From positions 1 to 28,877 of the forward strand of contig CASEPH010000292.1 of NCBI GenBank assembly GCA_949289625.1: a stretch of DNA of 28,877 bases, read 5' to 3'. This document shows positions 7,440 to 14,450 of the stretch, one piece after another. This stretch comes from an uncultured Clostridia bacterium. Lineage in GTDB: Bacteria; Bacillota_A; Clostridia; Oscillospirales; Oscillospiraceae. A program made the position numbers and the translations under genes. The notes beneath the pieces are model-generated. The model searched no databases. It saw nothing but the letters and a program-made list of their open reading frames with translations, and had not been told where the DNA came from. The stretch's first letter is position 1, and every line of letters begins with the position of its first letter.

Positions 7440-8222
7440 TTAATAGACTTTCTCCGTGTTCAGCAGGGCGTCGGTACCGCCGTCGCAGAACAGCACGATC
7501 CCGTTGATACCATGGGCCTGCTGCGAGACCAGAAATACAATGGAACTGGCAATATCCGAAGGATCCATCAGCTTTTCCTGTCCATAGAGGGTGGGGATAG
7601 GCAGAGCCAACACTGCCACCCGTTCCTGGGGCGAAAGCTTTGCGGTCATGGCCGTTTCCACATTGCCGGGGGCGATGGCGTTGATCCGCACTCCCTGCGA
7701 GGCCCAGTGGGCGGAGACCCGGCGCATCCAACGAGCCAGAGCATATTTGGTCGCCACATACATGGCATGACCGTCCCGCTTGCTGTCCAGCTTATCCATC
7801 AGGGCCAGCACCCGCTGTTCATCCATCTGATTGTTCAAAAGGTTTACCACATCCATGCGGGCAGCGCCCTGGGAGATGGTATTGGAGGCCACCACAACAC
7901 AGGCGCCCTTACGCATTTTGAGAAGATCAAAGACGCCTTCCGCCAGCCGCATGGAGCCAAAATAGTTCAGGGAGATAATCAGCTTAAGATTTCCGCAGGA
8001 ATTGGAAACGCCGGCACAGCAGATCATGCCGTCCATGCCTTCAGAACAAAGGGCGTGGAGCCGGTCGATGACCTCCTGCCGGCCCTCCGGCGTTGCCAGA
8101 TTTGCCGAAATGTCCCCGTTGTTTACATCAATGTTGTAGACCAGGTGCCCCTGCGCCCGCAGGTATTCCACAGTCTTGGCTCCAATGCCGCTGGAGCCAC
8201 CGGTTACTGCATAGATGCCCAT
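7440..8222 (-). CDS. Short-chain dehydrogenase/reductase, resembling 3-alpha-hydroxysteroid dehydrogenases
   Basis: This NAD(P)-dependent oxidoreductase has 260 residues. The classical SDR pattern is complete: TGGSSGIG at 7-14 for cofactor binding, an ICCAG variant of NNAG at about 67-71, Asn87 in LNYFG, Ser113 in VASNT, and the catalytic Tyr155-X3-Lys159. [12 protein letters not shown] and a C-terminal DGGTDALL follow. Asp32 at the end of strand beta-2 suggests NAD(H). The pattern [10 protein letters not shown]...[10 protein letters not shown] and the DGGTDA ending recall the Comamonas 3-alpha-hydroxysteroid dehydrogenase subgroup from memory; this does not prove a steroid substrate. The ATG at 8220-8222 has AGGAG 8-9 nt upstream. 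It is the first gene of a pair with the NTF2-like protein. Confidence 0.9.
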   Translation of the reverse strand: MGIYAVTGGSSGIGAKTVEYLRAQGHLVYNIDVNNGDISANLATPEGRQEVIDRLHALCSEGMDGMICCAGVSNSCGNLKLIISLNYFGSMRLAEGVFDLLKMRKGACVVVASNTISQGAARMDVVNLLNNQMDEQRVLALMDKLDSKRDGHAMYVATKYALARWMRRVSAHWASQGVRINAIAPGNVETAMTAKLSPQERVAVLALPIPTLYGQEKLMDPSDIASSIVFLVSQQAHGINGIVLFCDGGTDALLNTEKVY

Positions 8223-8252
8223 AGTTACATCTCCTTTTTGGGGTATCAGTCC

Positions 8253-8277
8253 GAAGCAATCCGGAATGTATTGCTTC
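8253..8277. promoter_or_regulatory. Inverted repeat in the SDR leader
   Basis: GAAGCAAT (8253-8260) and ATTGCTTC (8270-8277) are perfect 8-bp arms with a 9-nt centre. They lie between the putative -10 box and the SDR ribosome site, a position that fits a repressor operator or a leader hairpin. Confidence 0.45.
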
Positions 8278-8296
8278 TTCTGTATGTCATGTTTTC

Positions 8297-8302
8297 ATTA
8301 TA
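8297..8302 (-). promoter_or_regulatory. Possible -10 box of the SDR operon
   Basis: A perfect TATAAT on the minus strand lies 75 nt before the SDR start. No good -35 box is found 16-18 nt upstream, so an activator may be needed. Confidence 0.4.
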
Positions 8303-8368
8303 CTGGTCAATCTCCCCATTGTTTAGGTTAAAACCCACAAATCAGCAAAGTCAATTTGGGAATATTGC

Positions 8369-9148
8369 CTATTTATCGCTGGGGAGGATCCGCACCGTCA
8401 GGAGAATCTCCCCAGCCTTCTCCTGACGGTTCAAATCGGCCTGAACGCCGCTGCCTTGCAAGGCAGCTGTATCTCTGGCCACCCGCTCCAAAAACAATCG
8501 GGTATCTCTCCGCCGCAGTTTTTCATTTTCCGGCGGTATCCCATTGGCAAGGAACGCATCAATATATCGTTCCGTTTGCGCCACACTCAGTCTCCGGGCC
8601 ACAATCTCCCCCAACAGCCGCAGTCGCGTGGACTCCCCTTCCACCCGAAGCAGCTCTCTGGCATGGCGTTCGCTGAGTCCAGCCTCCGTCAAGGCCTGCC
8701 GGACTCTGGGACTGTGCTGCAGCAAACGGAGCTTGTTGGCAATGGCGGATTGACTTCTGCCCAACTTTCTGGCAGCCTGTCCCTGGGTCAGCCCGCTGTG
8801 CTGCAGATACCGCTGCAACAGCTCCGCTTCATCAAAGTAATGCAGATCCTCTCGCTGCAAATTTTCTGTCAAGCCAATCAGCTCCGCATTTTGGGCGTCC
8901 ATTTCCAACAGAATGCAGGGGACCTCCCCAAGTCCCGCCATTCTTGCCGCCATAAGCCGCCGGTTCCCCGACACTACAAGATATTGATTGCCGCTCTTTC
9001 GGACCGTCAGCGGCTGCAGGATCCCCACCTGCTGGATGCTGGCCGCCAGCTCCTGCAGCGTGGCTGTCTCCCGCTGCCTCCCCGCAACACCGGGCTGTAT
9101 CAGCCGAATCGGCAAGTACAGCAGCTTATGCGTCATTTCATAGGTCAT
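8369..9148 (-). CDS. ParB/Noc-like DNA-binding protein (orphan)
   Basis: This protein of 259 residues belongs to the ParB/RepB/Spo0J superfamily, whose members bind parS- or Noc-type sites and act as CTP-dependent clamps. It shows the N-terminal domain with ETATLQELAASIQQVGILQPLTVR and VVSGNRRLMAARMAG (about 58-72). ENLQREDLHYFDEA (95-108) and the helix-turn-helix GLTQGQAARKLGRSQSAIANKLRLL (119-143) follow. The motif usually written GERRxRA reads GNRRLMA here. A parA gene is absent and the gene lies far from any visible origin region, so Noc-like or gene-regulatory roles are as likely as chromosome partition. The ATG at 9146-9148 has GGGAGGA 6 nt upstream. Confidence 0.88.
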   Translation of the reverse strand: MTYEMTHKLLYLPIRLIQPGVAGRQRETATLQELAASIQQVGILQPLTVRKSGNQYLVVSGNRRLMAARMAGLGEVPCILLEMDAQNAELIGLTENLQREDLHYFDEAELLQRYLQHSGLTQGQAARKLGRSQSAIANKLRLLQHSPRVRQALTEAGLSERHARELLRVEGESTRLRLLGEIVARRLSVAQTERYIDAFLANGIPPENEKLRRRDTRLFLERVARDTAALQGSGVQADLNRQEKAGEILLTVRILPSDK

Positions 9149-9191
9149 TTTGCGTCCTCCCCCATCCAGCTTGCTTCATTTGTTCAGCCAT

Positions 9192-9211
9192 AGTATACCA
9201 ATATGTGGTAT
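9192..9211 (-). promoter_or_regulatory. ParB-like gene promoter with overlapping inverted repeat
   Basis: A minus-strand TATACT -10 box (9192-9197) overlaps the perfect inverted repeat ATACCA-atatg-TGGTAT (9195-9211). The position would let a bound protein block the promoter; autoregulation by the ParB-like protein is one possibility. The -35 box is poor. Confidence 0.45.
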
Positions 9212-9276
9212 TTCTCTCCACTGTTTTTTGTCGAAACGCGCCGCGATATGGAAAATTTTGTATCTCTCATAGCCTC

Positions 9277-9298
9277 AAACCACAACGTCTTGTGGTTT
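9277..9298. other. Short hairpin upstream of the SLH-like gene promoter
   Basis: AAACCACAA (9277-9285) pairs perfectly with TTGTGGTTT (9290-9298) around a 4-nt loop, ending 8 nt before the -35 box of the next gene. It may be an operator or a structural element. Confidence 0.4.
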
Positions 9299-9306
9299 TC
9301 GCCCCA

Positions 9307-9335
9307 TTGACGAACCGGGACGAAATCAGTACAAT
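9307..9335 (+). promoter_or_regulatory. Promoter of the SLH-like gene
   Basis: TTGACG (9307-9312), 17 nt and TACAAT (9330-9335) give a near-consensus sigma-A promoter about 40 nt before the ATG at 9377. Confidence 0.8.
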
Positions 9336-9376
9336 ACAGAAAGACATTTGGTCAGATCAACAGGGAGGAATTATTT

Positions 9377-9844
9377 ATGGAACACAAAACGCAGCCGGAA
9401 TATTCCTGGCAACTGGCGGATGCATCGCAGATTTCTGGTTCCGTCGCGATTTCGGTATGTTATCAGCTGGGGATTATGGAGGCACAGCTCGGGGATACCG
9501 GCGCCTGTTTTGCCCCGGATCTGCCGGTGAGCCACGAAGAGATGGTGACACTAGTGGGGAAAGCTGCCGCAGTGGTGGGACATCCTCCCAAGGATCTGGA
9601 GACGTTTTCCGTGGAGAATCCCCCGCTGACTCGCCGGCAAGCGGCGGAAATTCTTTTGGATGTGATGCAGCAAAACGGACTGACCATGGTTCCGGTCAGC
9701 GGGAGTTGCCGGGAATACACCATTGCCGAAGGGACCACCTTGATCGCCCCGGAAGGAAAAAGGCTGACCATCACCGTGGATGGTGTGGAAACTCCTCCTG
9801 TCCCCGGCACTTATCGCGGGCAAGTCGTTATCACGGTGGAATAG
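9377..9844 (+). CDS. Small protein with S-layer-homology-like repeats, no secretion signal
   Basis: This protein of 155 residues is not matched to a named family with certainty. Residues 24-66 (AISVCYQLGIMEAQ...CFAPDLPVSHEEMVTLVGKAA) follow the SLH pattern of helix, GI.., F.P...VSREEM, helix. Residues 76-101 (ENPPLTRRQAAEILLDVMQQNG) look like the second half of another repeat. The rest (112-155) is beta-rich, with TIAEGTTLIAPEGKRLTITVDG. No signal peptide or lipobox is present, although SLH domains normally bind pyruvylated wall polymer outside the cell. GGGAGGA lies 7 nt before the ATG. It is a single gene with a strong promoter, 72 nt before the nitroreductase. Confidence 0.6.
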   Translation: MEHKTQPEYSWQLADASQISGSVAISVCYQLGIMEAQLGDTGACFAPDLPVSHEEMVTLVGKAAAVVGHPPKDLETFSVENPPLTRRQAAEILLDVMQQNGLTMVPVSGSCREYTIAEGTTLIAPEGKRLTITVDGVETPPVPGTYRGQVVITVE

Positions 9845-9884
9845 GATTGTTCAAAAAAGTTTACTTACGTCCTCCAAAGTTTTT

Positions 9885-9893
9885 TGCTAAAAT
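9885..9893 (+). promoter_or_regulatory. Possible extended -10 promoter of the nitroreductase
   Basis: TGCTAAAAT (9885-9893) is an extended -10 element with only a weak -35 match 17 nt upstream. The leader would be very short, so transcription from the previous gene is an alternative. Confidence 0.35.
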
Positions 9894-9916
9894 GGAAATC
9901 AAAGGAGGCATGGCAT

Positions 9917-10453
9917 ATGGATACGTTGTCTACGATTTTCAGCCGAAAAAGTGTTCGTCATTATTTGGAAAAGCCTATTCCCCGGGAGACGCTGGATACA
10001 ATTTTAAAAGCCGGCACCAGTGGTCCCAGCTGCGTCAACGCCAAGGACTGGGCCTTCCTGGTGGTCCAGGATCGGGCAACGCTGCAAAAGATGGCGGAGG
10101 CCAATGGCCGACCAGCAGATCCTCTGAAGAAGGCTGCTGCGGGGATTTTGATTCTGGGGGATCTAAATCGGGCCTTTCCACCGGCCAAGGACTACTGGGT
10201 CATTGATGGGGCCATTGCAGGCCAGAATATGGTGCTGGCGGCACAGGCTTTGGGAATTGGCTCGGTATGGCTGGGCACCTGGCCTCAAATGGAGCGTGTG
10301 GAAGCGCAGCGCAAGCTGTTTTCCCTGCCGGAGCATTGGATTCCCCACTCTATTTTGGCACTGGGATACCCTGACCCGTCGGCCGGTCCCGAGGATCGTC
10401 CCCCGAAACGTGAGGAGCCTTACACAAATTTCATTCACTACGAGCATCTATGA
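9917..10453 (+). CDS. Nitroreductase family flavoprotein
   Basis: This cytoplasmic FMN-dependent oxidoreductase has 178 residues. It opens with the family FMN-phosphate motif FSRKSVRHYLEKPIP and continues with AGTSGPSCVNAKDWAFLVV. The central DGAIAGQNMVLAAQALGIGSVWLGTW is the hallmark helix of the nitroreductase fold, followed by HSILALGYPDPSAGPEDRPPKRE near the C-terminus. The usual role is NAD(P)H-dependent reduction of nitro groups, quinones or enones; the physiological substrate is unknown. The ATG at 9917 has AAAGGAGG 8 nt upstream, better than the in-frame upstream start at 9884. The stop codon lies inside the first hairpin of the following array. Confidence 0.92.
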   Translation: MDTLSTIFSRKSVRHYLEKPIPRETLDTILKAGTSGPSCVNAKDWAFLVVQDRATLQKMAEANGRPADPLKKAAAGILILGDLNRAFPPAKDYWVIDGAIAGQNMVLAAQALGIGSVWLGTWPQMERVEAQRKLFSLPEHWIPHSILALGYPDPSAGPEDRPPKREEPYTNFIHYEHL

Positions 10454-10727
10454 CAGCCAGGGCAGGCCCACAGGACCTGCCCTGGTTCAGCATGTCAAAA
10501 TAACCTCGTAGAGTTTCGCCGCCGCAGCGGCGAAATAGGGTAACATCATTTTCCGCCGGGGCGTGTACATGGCGGAAAATACTTCTCGGCCTGAAAGTGT
10601 GGACATTGGTCAGGATGCGGCCAATGTCTGCGCGCATCAGGCCGCAAGCCCTCTGTCGGAAAAGCCGTTCGGCTTTTTCGACAGTCTCAGCAGCCAGGGC
10701 AGGCCCACAGGACCTGCCCTGGCTGCT
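10438..10727. repeat. Array of six hairpins bounded by a 32-nt direct repeat
   Basis: The 494-nt gap between the nitroreductase and the polymerase gene is filled to 10727 by consecutive hairpins. H1 has arms 10457-10466/10476-10485, extended by TGACA/TGTCA and CTACGAG/CTCGTAG. H2 is 10514-10522/10527-10535. H3 is 10548-10557/10571-10580. H4 is 10587-10594/10637-10644, with an inner stem GACATTGG/CCAATGTC. H5 is 10654-10666/10671-10683. H6 is 10689-10703/10713-10727. H1 and H6 carry the same 32-nt sequence (10454-10485 and 10691-10722), itself a hairpin. No T-run follows any stem and no convincing reading frame lies inside. It resembles a non-coding palindromic repeat or structured RNA rather than a single terminator. 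Confidence 0.75.
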
Positions 10728-10780
10728 TGTCACCCCGTTCCATCAAGGGCTAATCCAGGCCTTTCCCCGACGGGCATTTC

Positions 10781-10809
10781 TTGACAGTACCCTGGAACTA
10801 TGGTATATT
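10781..10809 (+). promoter_or_regulatory. Promoter of the surface-polymer operon
   Basis: A perfect TTGACA (10781-10786), a 17-nt spacer and TATATT (10804-10809) lie upstream of the polymerase gene. The leader would be about 130 nt; no clear attenuator is seen in it. Confidence 0.85.
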
Positions 10810-10946
10810 CAGGTTGAAATTGATGCACTGTGCGAAATTCCTGCAGCGTCTGTCTGAGCTTGTTCCAATCTGGAAATACCAGAAGCAGAGACCCGGGCGT
10901 GTCTTCGCCGGTTCGCCGCAACAGCGGTACAGTCAGGAGGTTCTAT

Positions 10947-12374
10947 ATGCAGGCTAAGCAAAACAGCTTTTTTTATCATATCTATTGTATTGTGCGGCAG
11001 TGGCTCTCCTCCCAGTGGGAAAGCAGCATGGTCATTCACTGGCTGACCCATCAGCGAAACGTCACGGGCCCTTTCATGGGTCGCTGGGTCCAATGGTTCC
11101 ATGCCCGCTACTGCAGCCTGTTCCACAGACTGCGTCTGCCAAAGCTTTTGGCGGGCAGCCTTTTTTTGCAGCCACTATTGTTTGTCTCTCTGGCGGTAGT
11201 TCTTCTGCCTCTGTTGCCCACCATGGGGATCATGGCGCTGGTATGCGCCTCTTTTTTCTCCCTGGCCCTCTGTCTGGGGGTAGATAGGACTCGTTCTCTT
11301 TGCCCCAGTCCCCTCAACAGCTATGTCCTGCTCTACGCCGTAGTTTATCTCTACGCCACCTTGACTTCCACCTCACTTCAGGGCAGCCTCTTCCCCGGTC
11401 TGCTGACCATTCTTTTTGTCCTGTTCTTCTTTGCAGTAACTTCCTGCGGCATTCGGCAGGAAACGCTGCCAAAGCTTTTGGGTGCAATGGTTGGCGTGGG
11501 TGTTCTGGTCTCCCTGTACGGGTTTTATCAGGCCGTCTTTCCCAGCCAGTTCCGGAATGTCTGGACGGATACGGACATGTTCTCTTCCATTGCGTTTCGG
11601 GTCTATTCCACCCTGGAAAATCCCAATGTGCTGGGAGAATACTTCCTGCTCGTGATTCCTCTGGGTGCGGCACTGCTGGTAACGGCACGTTCCTGGAAAG
11701 GAAGGATCCTTTGGCTGGCAGCTTGCGTCATCATGGGCGTGTGCTTGATTTTGACATATTCCCGGGGATGTTATCTGGGGCTGCTCTTTGCCATGGCCAT
11801 GTTCCTGGTACTCAAAGATCGCAGATTTTTGATTCTGGGGATCGTTGCTGTGGCCCTGTGTCCCCTGTATCTGCCGGAAACCGTGCTGTCCAGATTTACC
11901 AGCATTGGTGATATGGGCGACACCTCCACCTCCTACCGGGTCTATATCTGGATGGGCACCCTGGCCATGCTGAAGGACTACTGGTTCTGCGGCGTTGGTC
12001 CCGGAACAGAAGCATTTAATAAGGTCTACCCCGAATATGCCTACAATGCCATTACCGCCCCCCACTCCCATAATCTCTATCTGCAAATCACCTGCGATAC
12101 CGGCATTGCCGGATTTGTGATCTTCCTGTTGCTTCTGGTGGGATTTTACCGTTGGATGTTCACCGCCATCCGGCAGGAAACAGACAAACAGCTGAAAACC
12201 TTCCAAATTGCCGGAGTCTCGGCCGTTTCCGGCTTTCTGCTGCAGAGCATGACAGACTATACATTTTATAACTACAGAGTCATGCTGCTATTCTGGGCAA
12301 TGCTGGGGCTGTGCGTACTGTTTGCCCGACCGGGGCACAAGGCTCCGGTGGAAACGGAGGCTGCCCATGATTAA
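10947..12374 (+). CDS. O-antigen ligase/polymerase-like membrane protein (Wzy/WaaL superfamily)
   Basis: This protein of 475 residues has roughly ten hydrophobic segments from about residue 68 to the end and a long soluble N-terminus of about 65 residues. Typical Wzy_C-type features are the helix with LILTYSRGCYLGL, and the large external loop that begins STSYRVYIWMGTLAML (about 330). The loop holds GVGPGTEAFNKVYPEY and ends PHSHNLYLQITCDTG (about 372). Such proteins polymerise or transfer lipid-linked glycans outside the membrane. The ATG at 10947 has AGGAGG 5 nt upstream. It is the first gene of the operon, and its end overlaps the next gene by 8 nt. The actual acceptor, probably a wall polymer, is inferred from context. 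Confidence 0.88.
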   Translation: MQAKQNSFFYHIYCIVRQWLSSQWESSMVIHWLTHQRNVTGPFMGRWVQWFHARYCSLFHRLRLPKLLAGSLFLQPLLFVSLAVVLLPLLPTMGIMALVCASFFSLALCLGVDRTRSLCPSPLNSYVLLYAVVYLYATLTSTSLQGSLFPGLLTILFVLFFFAVTSCGIRQETLPKLLGAMVGVGVLVSLYGFYQAVFPSQFRNVWTDTDMFSSIAFRVYSTLENPNVLGEYFLLVIPLGAALLVTARSWKGRILWLAACVIMGVCLILTYSRGCYLGLLFAMAMFLVLKDRRFLILGIVAVALCPLYLPETVLSRFTSIGDMGDTSTSYRVYIWMGTLAMLKDYWFCGVGPGTEAFNKVYPEYAYNAITAPHSHNLYLQITCDTGIAGFVIFLLLLVGFYRWMFTAIRQETDKQLKTFQIAGVSAVSGFLLQSMTDYTFYNYRVMLLFWAMLGLCVLFARPGHKAPVETEAAHD

Positions 12375-13482
12375 GGTGCTCAACATTTTGACAGACAGCA
12401 ACATCGGCGGTGCGGGCCGGTGTCTGATCAACTATCTCAAATACTGTGACCGGGACCGGTTTTCCGTTCAGGTGGTGCTGCCTCGAAACAGCAAGCTAAA
12501 ACCGGAAGTCACGGCGCTGAATGTACCTGTCATAGAAGCGGACGGCATCGCAGAACAGTCCTTTTCCTTTGCGGGCGTGGGCATTCTAAAAAAGATCATT
12601 CAGGCCGAACAGCCGGATCTGGTCCACACCCATGGTTCTCTCAGCGGTCGGATCGCCGCCCGTCAGTGCGGAGCCAAGGTGATCTATACCCGCCACAGTG
12701 CGTTTCCGGTGCCATCTTATCTGCACCGAGGGCCGGGCAGATGGCTCAATGGCTGGATCAACAGCCATTATGCCGACAGCATCATCGCCGTCAGTCCCGC
12801 CACTGCGCAAAATCTCACCGACAGCGGCGTTCCGAAGAAAAAAATCACCGTGATGATGAACGGCGTGGAGCCCCTGCAGCGCAGCACCCCGGAGGCCTGC
12901 GCACAGCTGCGGCACACTCTGAAGATCCCGGAAGGCGTATTCACCGGCGGTATCTTTGCTCGGCTGGAACCTTACAAGGGACATCAACTTCTGCTGGAGG
13001 CAGCCAAAAAGCTGCTGGAACAGGGCAGAGACTTTCGGTTCCTGATCTGTGGCACCGGCCCCCAGGAGGAAGCCATCCGCACCGGCATTGCGGAATTGGG
13101 TCTGGAGCGTCATGTGCTTTTTCTGGGCTTTGTACAAAATGTGGCGGAGATCCTCAGCATTCTGGACATTCAGCTCAACTGCTCCTATGGTACCGAAGCC
13201 TCCAGCCTTGCGCTGATTGAAGGCATGAGCCTGGGTCTTGCCACGGTAGCCAGCGACTACGGCGGCAATCCCTGGCAAGTGGACGACGGCACAACGGGGC
13301 TGCTGTTCCAGACCGGTAACAGCGATCATCTGGCAGAGCAAATCGCCAGACTGATGGATGATCCGGAGCTCCTTTCCTCCCTGCGGTCCAATGCGCTGGA
13401 GGCCTATCGCAGCCGTTTTACCGGGGAGATTTTCGCCAAAAATATTGAGCGTGTCTATACGCAAACGCTGGCGCACAAGTGA
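12367..13482 (+). CDS. Glycosyltransferase family 4 (GT-B fold)
   Basis: This enzyme of 371 residues shows the N-terminal Rossmann domain with ILTDSNIGGAGRCLINYLK and PDLVHTHGSLSGRIAA. The C-terminal domain has GGIFARLEPYKGHQLLLEAAKKLL, FLICGTGPQEE and VLFLGFVQNVAEIL. The donor-binding EX7E motif (EASSLALIE, about 277-285) is complete, as expected for a retaining GT4 enzyme working on the cytoplasmic face. The ATG overlaps the polymerase stop by 8 nt, showing translational coupling. The likely job is adding a sugar to a lipid-linked wall glycan; donor and acceptor are unknown. Confidence 0.92.
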   Translation: MIKVLNILTDSNIGGAGRCLINYLKYCDRDRFSVQVVLPRNSKLKPEVTALNVPVIEADGIAEQSFSFAGVGILKKIIQAEQPDLVHTHGSLSGRIAARQCGAKVIYTRHSAFPVPSYLHRGPGRWLNGWINSHYADSIIAVSPATAQNLTDSGVPKKKITVMMNGVEPLQRSTPEACAQLRHTLKIPEGVFTGGIFARLEPYKGHQLLLEAAKKLLEQGRDFRFLICGTGPQEEAIRTGIAELGLERHVLFLGFVQNVAEILSILDIQLNCSYGTEASSLALIEGMSLGLATVASDYGGNPWQVDDGTTGLLFQTGNSDHLAEQIARLMDDPELLSSLRSNALEAYRSRFTGEIFAKNIERVYTQTLAHK

Positions 13483-13492
13483 GGTATCAACA

Positions 13493-13966
13493 ATGGAAGA
13501 ACAGAAAAAACGCAGACATCCCAATTTTTTTGATATTATTTTCGTGGTGGTGATCCTGGCTGTGGCAGCTGTGGCCTATTTCCTCAGCCACGACAGTGCT
13601 TCGGGGCAAACTACCGTCACCCGCAGCTATGTCCTGGAATTGACCCAGCTGCAGGAGGGTATGGAATCCTATGTTGCCGTGGGAGACACGGTGACAGACA
13701 ACGTTAAAAATTATGAGATCGGAACCGTCACAGACGTTCAGGTTGTCCCCTACACCTCCGCTGTAACAGACGAAGAGGCCGGTATTGTAAAACAGGCCCC
13801 CATGAACGGCTATATCTCCCTGCAGCTGACCATTGAAGTCGACACTGTAGAAACGGATTCTCAGATCTCTACGGAAAGCGGCTATGTCCTGCGGGTAGGT
13901 ACCTCCGTCTCCTGTACGGTAGGTTCTCTACGGGGCAGCGGCTACATTCTGCAGTTGGATCGGTGA
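13493..13966 (+). CDS. DUF4330 family membrane-anchored protein (first copy)
   Basis: This protein of 157 residues has a basic N-terminus (EEQKKRRHPNFFD), one transmembrane helix at about 13-31 and an extracellular domain of about 120 residues. That domain is beta-rich with Thr/Val repeats (SYVLELTQLQEGMESYVAVGDTV, GTVTDVQVVPY). This is the DUF4330 layout; the function is unknown, but the family is met beside glycosyltransferase and pyruvyl transferase genes in Clostridia. GAGGT lies 7 nt before the ATG at 13493, 10 nt after the previous stop. The next gene encodes a second, related copy. Confidence 0.8.
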   Translation: MEEQKKRRHPNFFDIIFVVVILAVAAVAYFLSHDSASGQTTVTRSYVLELTQLQEGMESYVAVGDTVTDNVKNYEIGTVTDVQVVPYTSAVTDEEAGIVKQAPMNGYISLQLTIEVDTVETDSQISTESGYVLRVGTSVSCTVGSLRGSGYILQLDR

Positions 13967-13979
13967 GGAGGTGGACAGC

Positions 13980-14441
13980 TTGAAAAAACACAGATTCAGT
14001 TGGATTGACGGCCTCATTATTGCCGTGGTGCTGGTGTTGATTGCAGGCACCTGCGTCAAGTTTCTGGTCAAGGACAAGACCTCTGCCACAAGGCAAACCG
14101 TCTCGTTTACCTATGAATTGAAAATCAGCAGCGTCCGCCAGTACACCGTTGACGCGCTGCAGGTTGGGGACACCCTCTACGAAGAAGAAGGGAAGGGCGC
14201 TGTAGGCACCATTTCCAGCATAACCACCACCCCTGCAAAGGCCACCATTTATCTGCCGGACGGAACCATTTCCGAAGGAATCAGTGACGAGCGGATGGAT
14301 GTGGTTTTGACCGTTACCGCAGAAGGCTATCCGGAAGATGGCGGCTACAAAGTGGGAACCTATCATATCCTGGTAAACAGCAGCGCCGTCTATTTCACCA
14401 AGTATTCCATTTGGAATGCCACCGTGTGCGCCATTGACTGA
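13980..14441 (+). CDS. DUF4330 family membrane-anchored protein (second copy), TTG start
   Basis: This protein of 153 residues has the same layout as its upstream neighbour: a short basic N-terminus (KKHRFSWIDG), one transmembrane helix at about 11-28 and an external beta-rich domain. The external domain contains YTVDALQVGDTLYEEEGKGAVGTI, close to YVAVGDTVTDNVKNYEIGTV in the first copy. The TTG at 13980 is taken as the start because AGGAGG (13966-13971) is 8 nt upstream; the in-frame GTG at 13971 overlaps that site. The two copies share little sequence outside the core, so the duplication is old or they form a heteromer. Confidence 0.78.
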   Translation: MKKHRFSWIDGLIIAVVLVLIAGTCVKFLVKDKTSATRQTVSFTYELKISSVRQYTVDALQVGDTLYEEEGKGAVGTISSITTTPAKATIYLPDGTISEGISDERMDVVLTVTAEGYPEDGGYKVGTYHILVNSSAVYFTKYSIWNATVCAID

Positions 14442-14450
14442 GGTGTTTGC

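Noticed and set aside
9149..9376. parS site near the ParB-like gene
   Set aside because: No sequence close to TGTTTCACGTGAAACA was seen; only the unrelated ATACCA/TGGTAT palindrome is there.
9205..10206. Open frame of 333 codons on the plus strand
   Set aside because: It overlaps the SLH-like and nitroreductase genes in another frame; both of those have ribosome sites and family motifs, this frame does not.
10438..10727. CRISPR array
   Set aside because: Only two copies of the repeat occur, 237 nt apart, and the sequence between them is made of unrelated hairpins rather than regular spacers; no cas genes.
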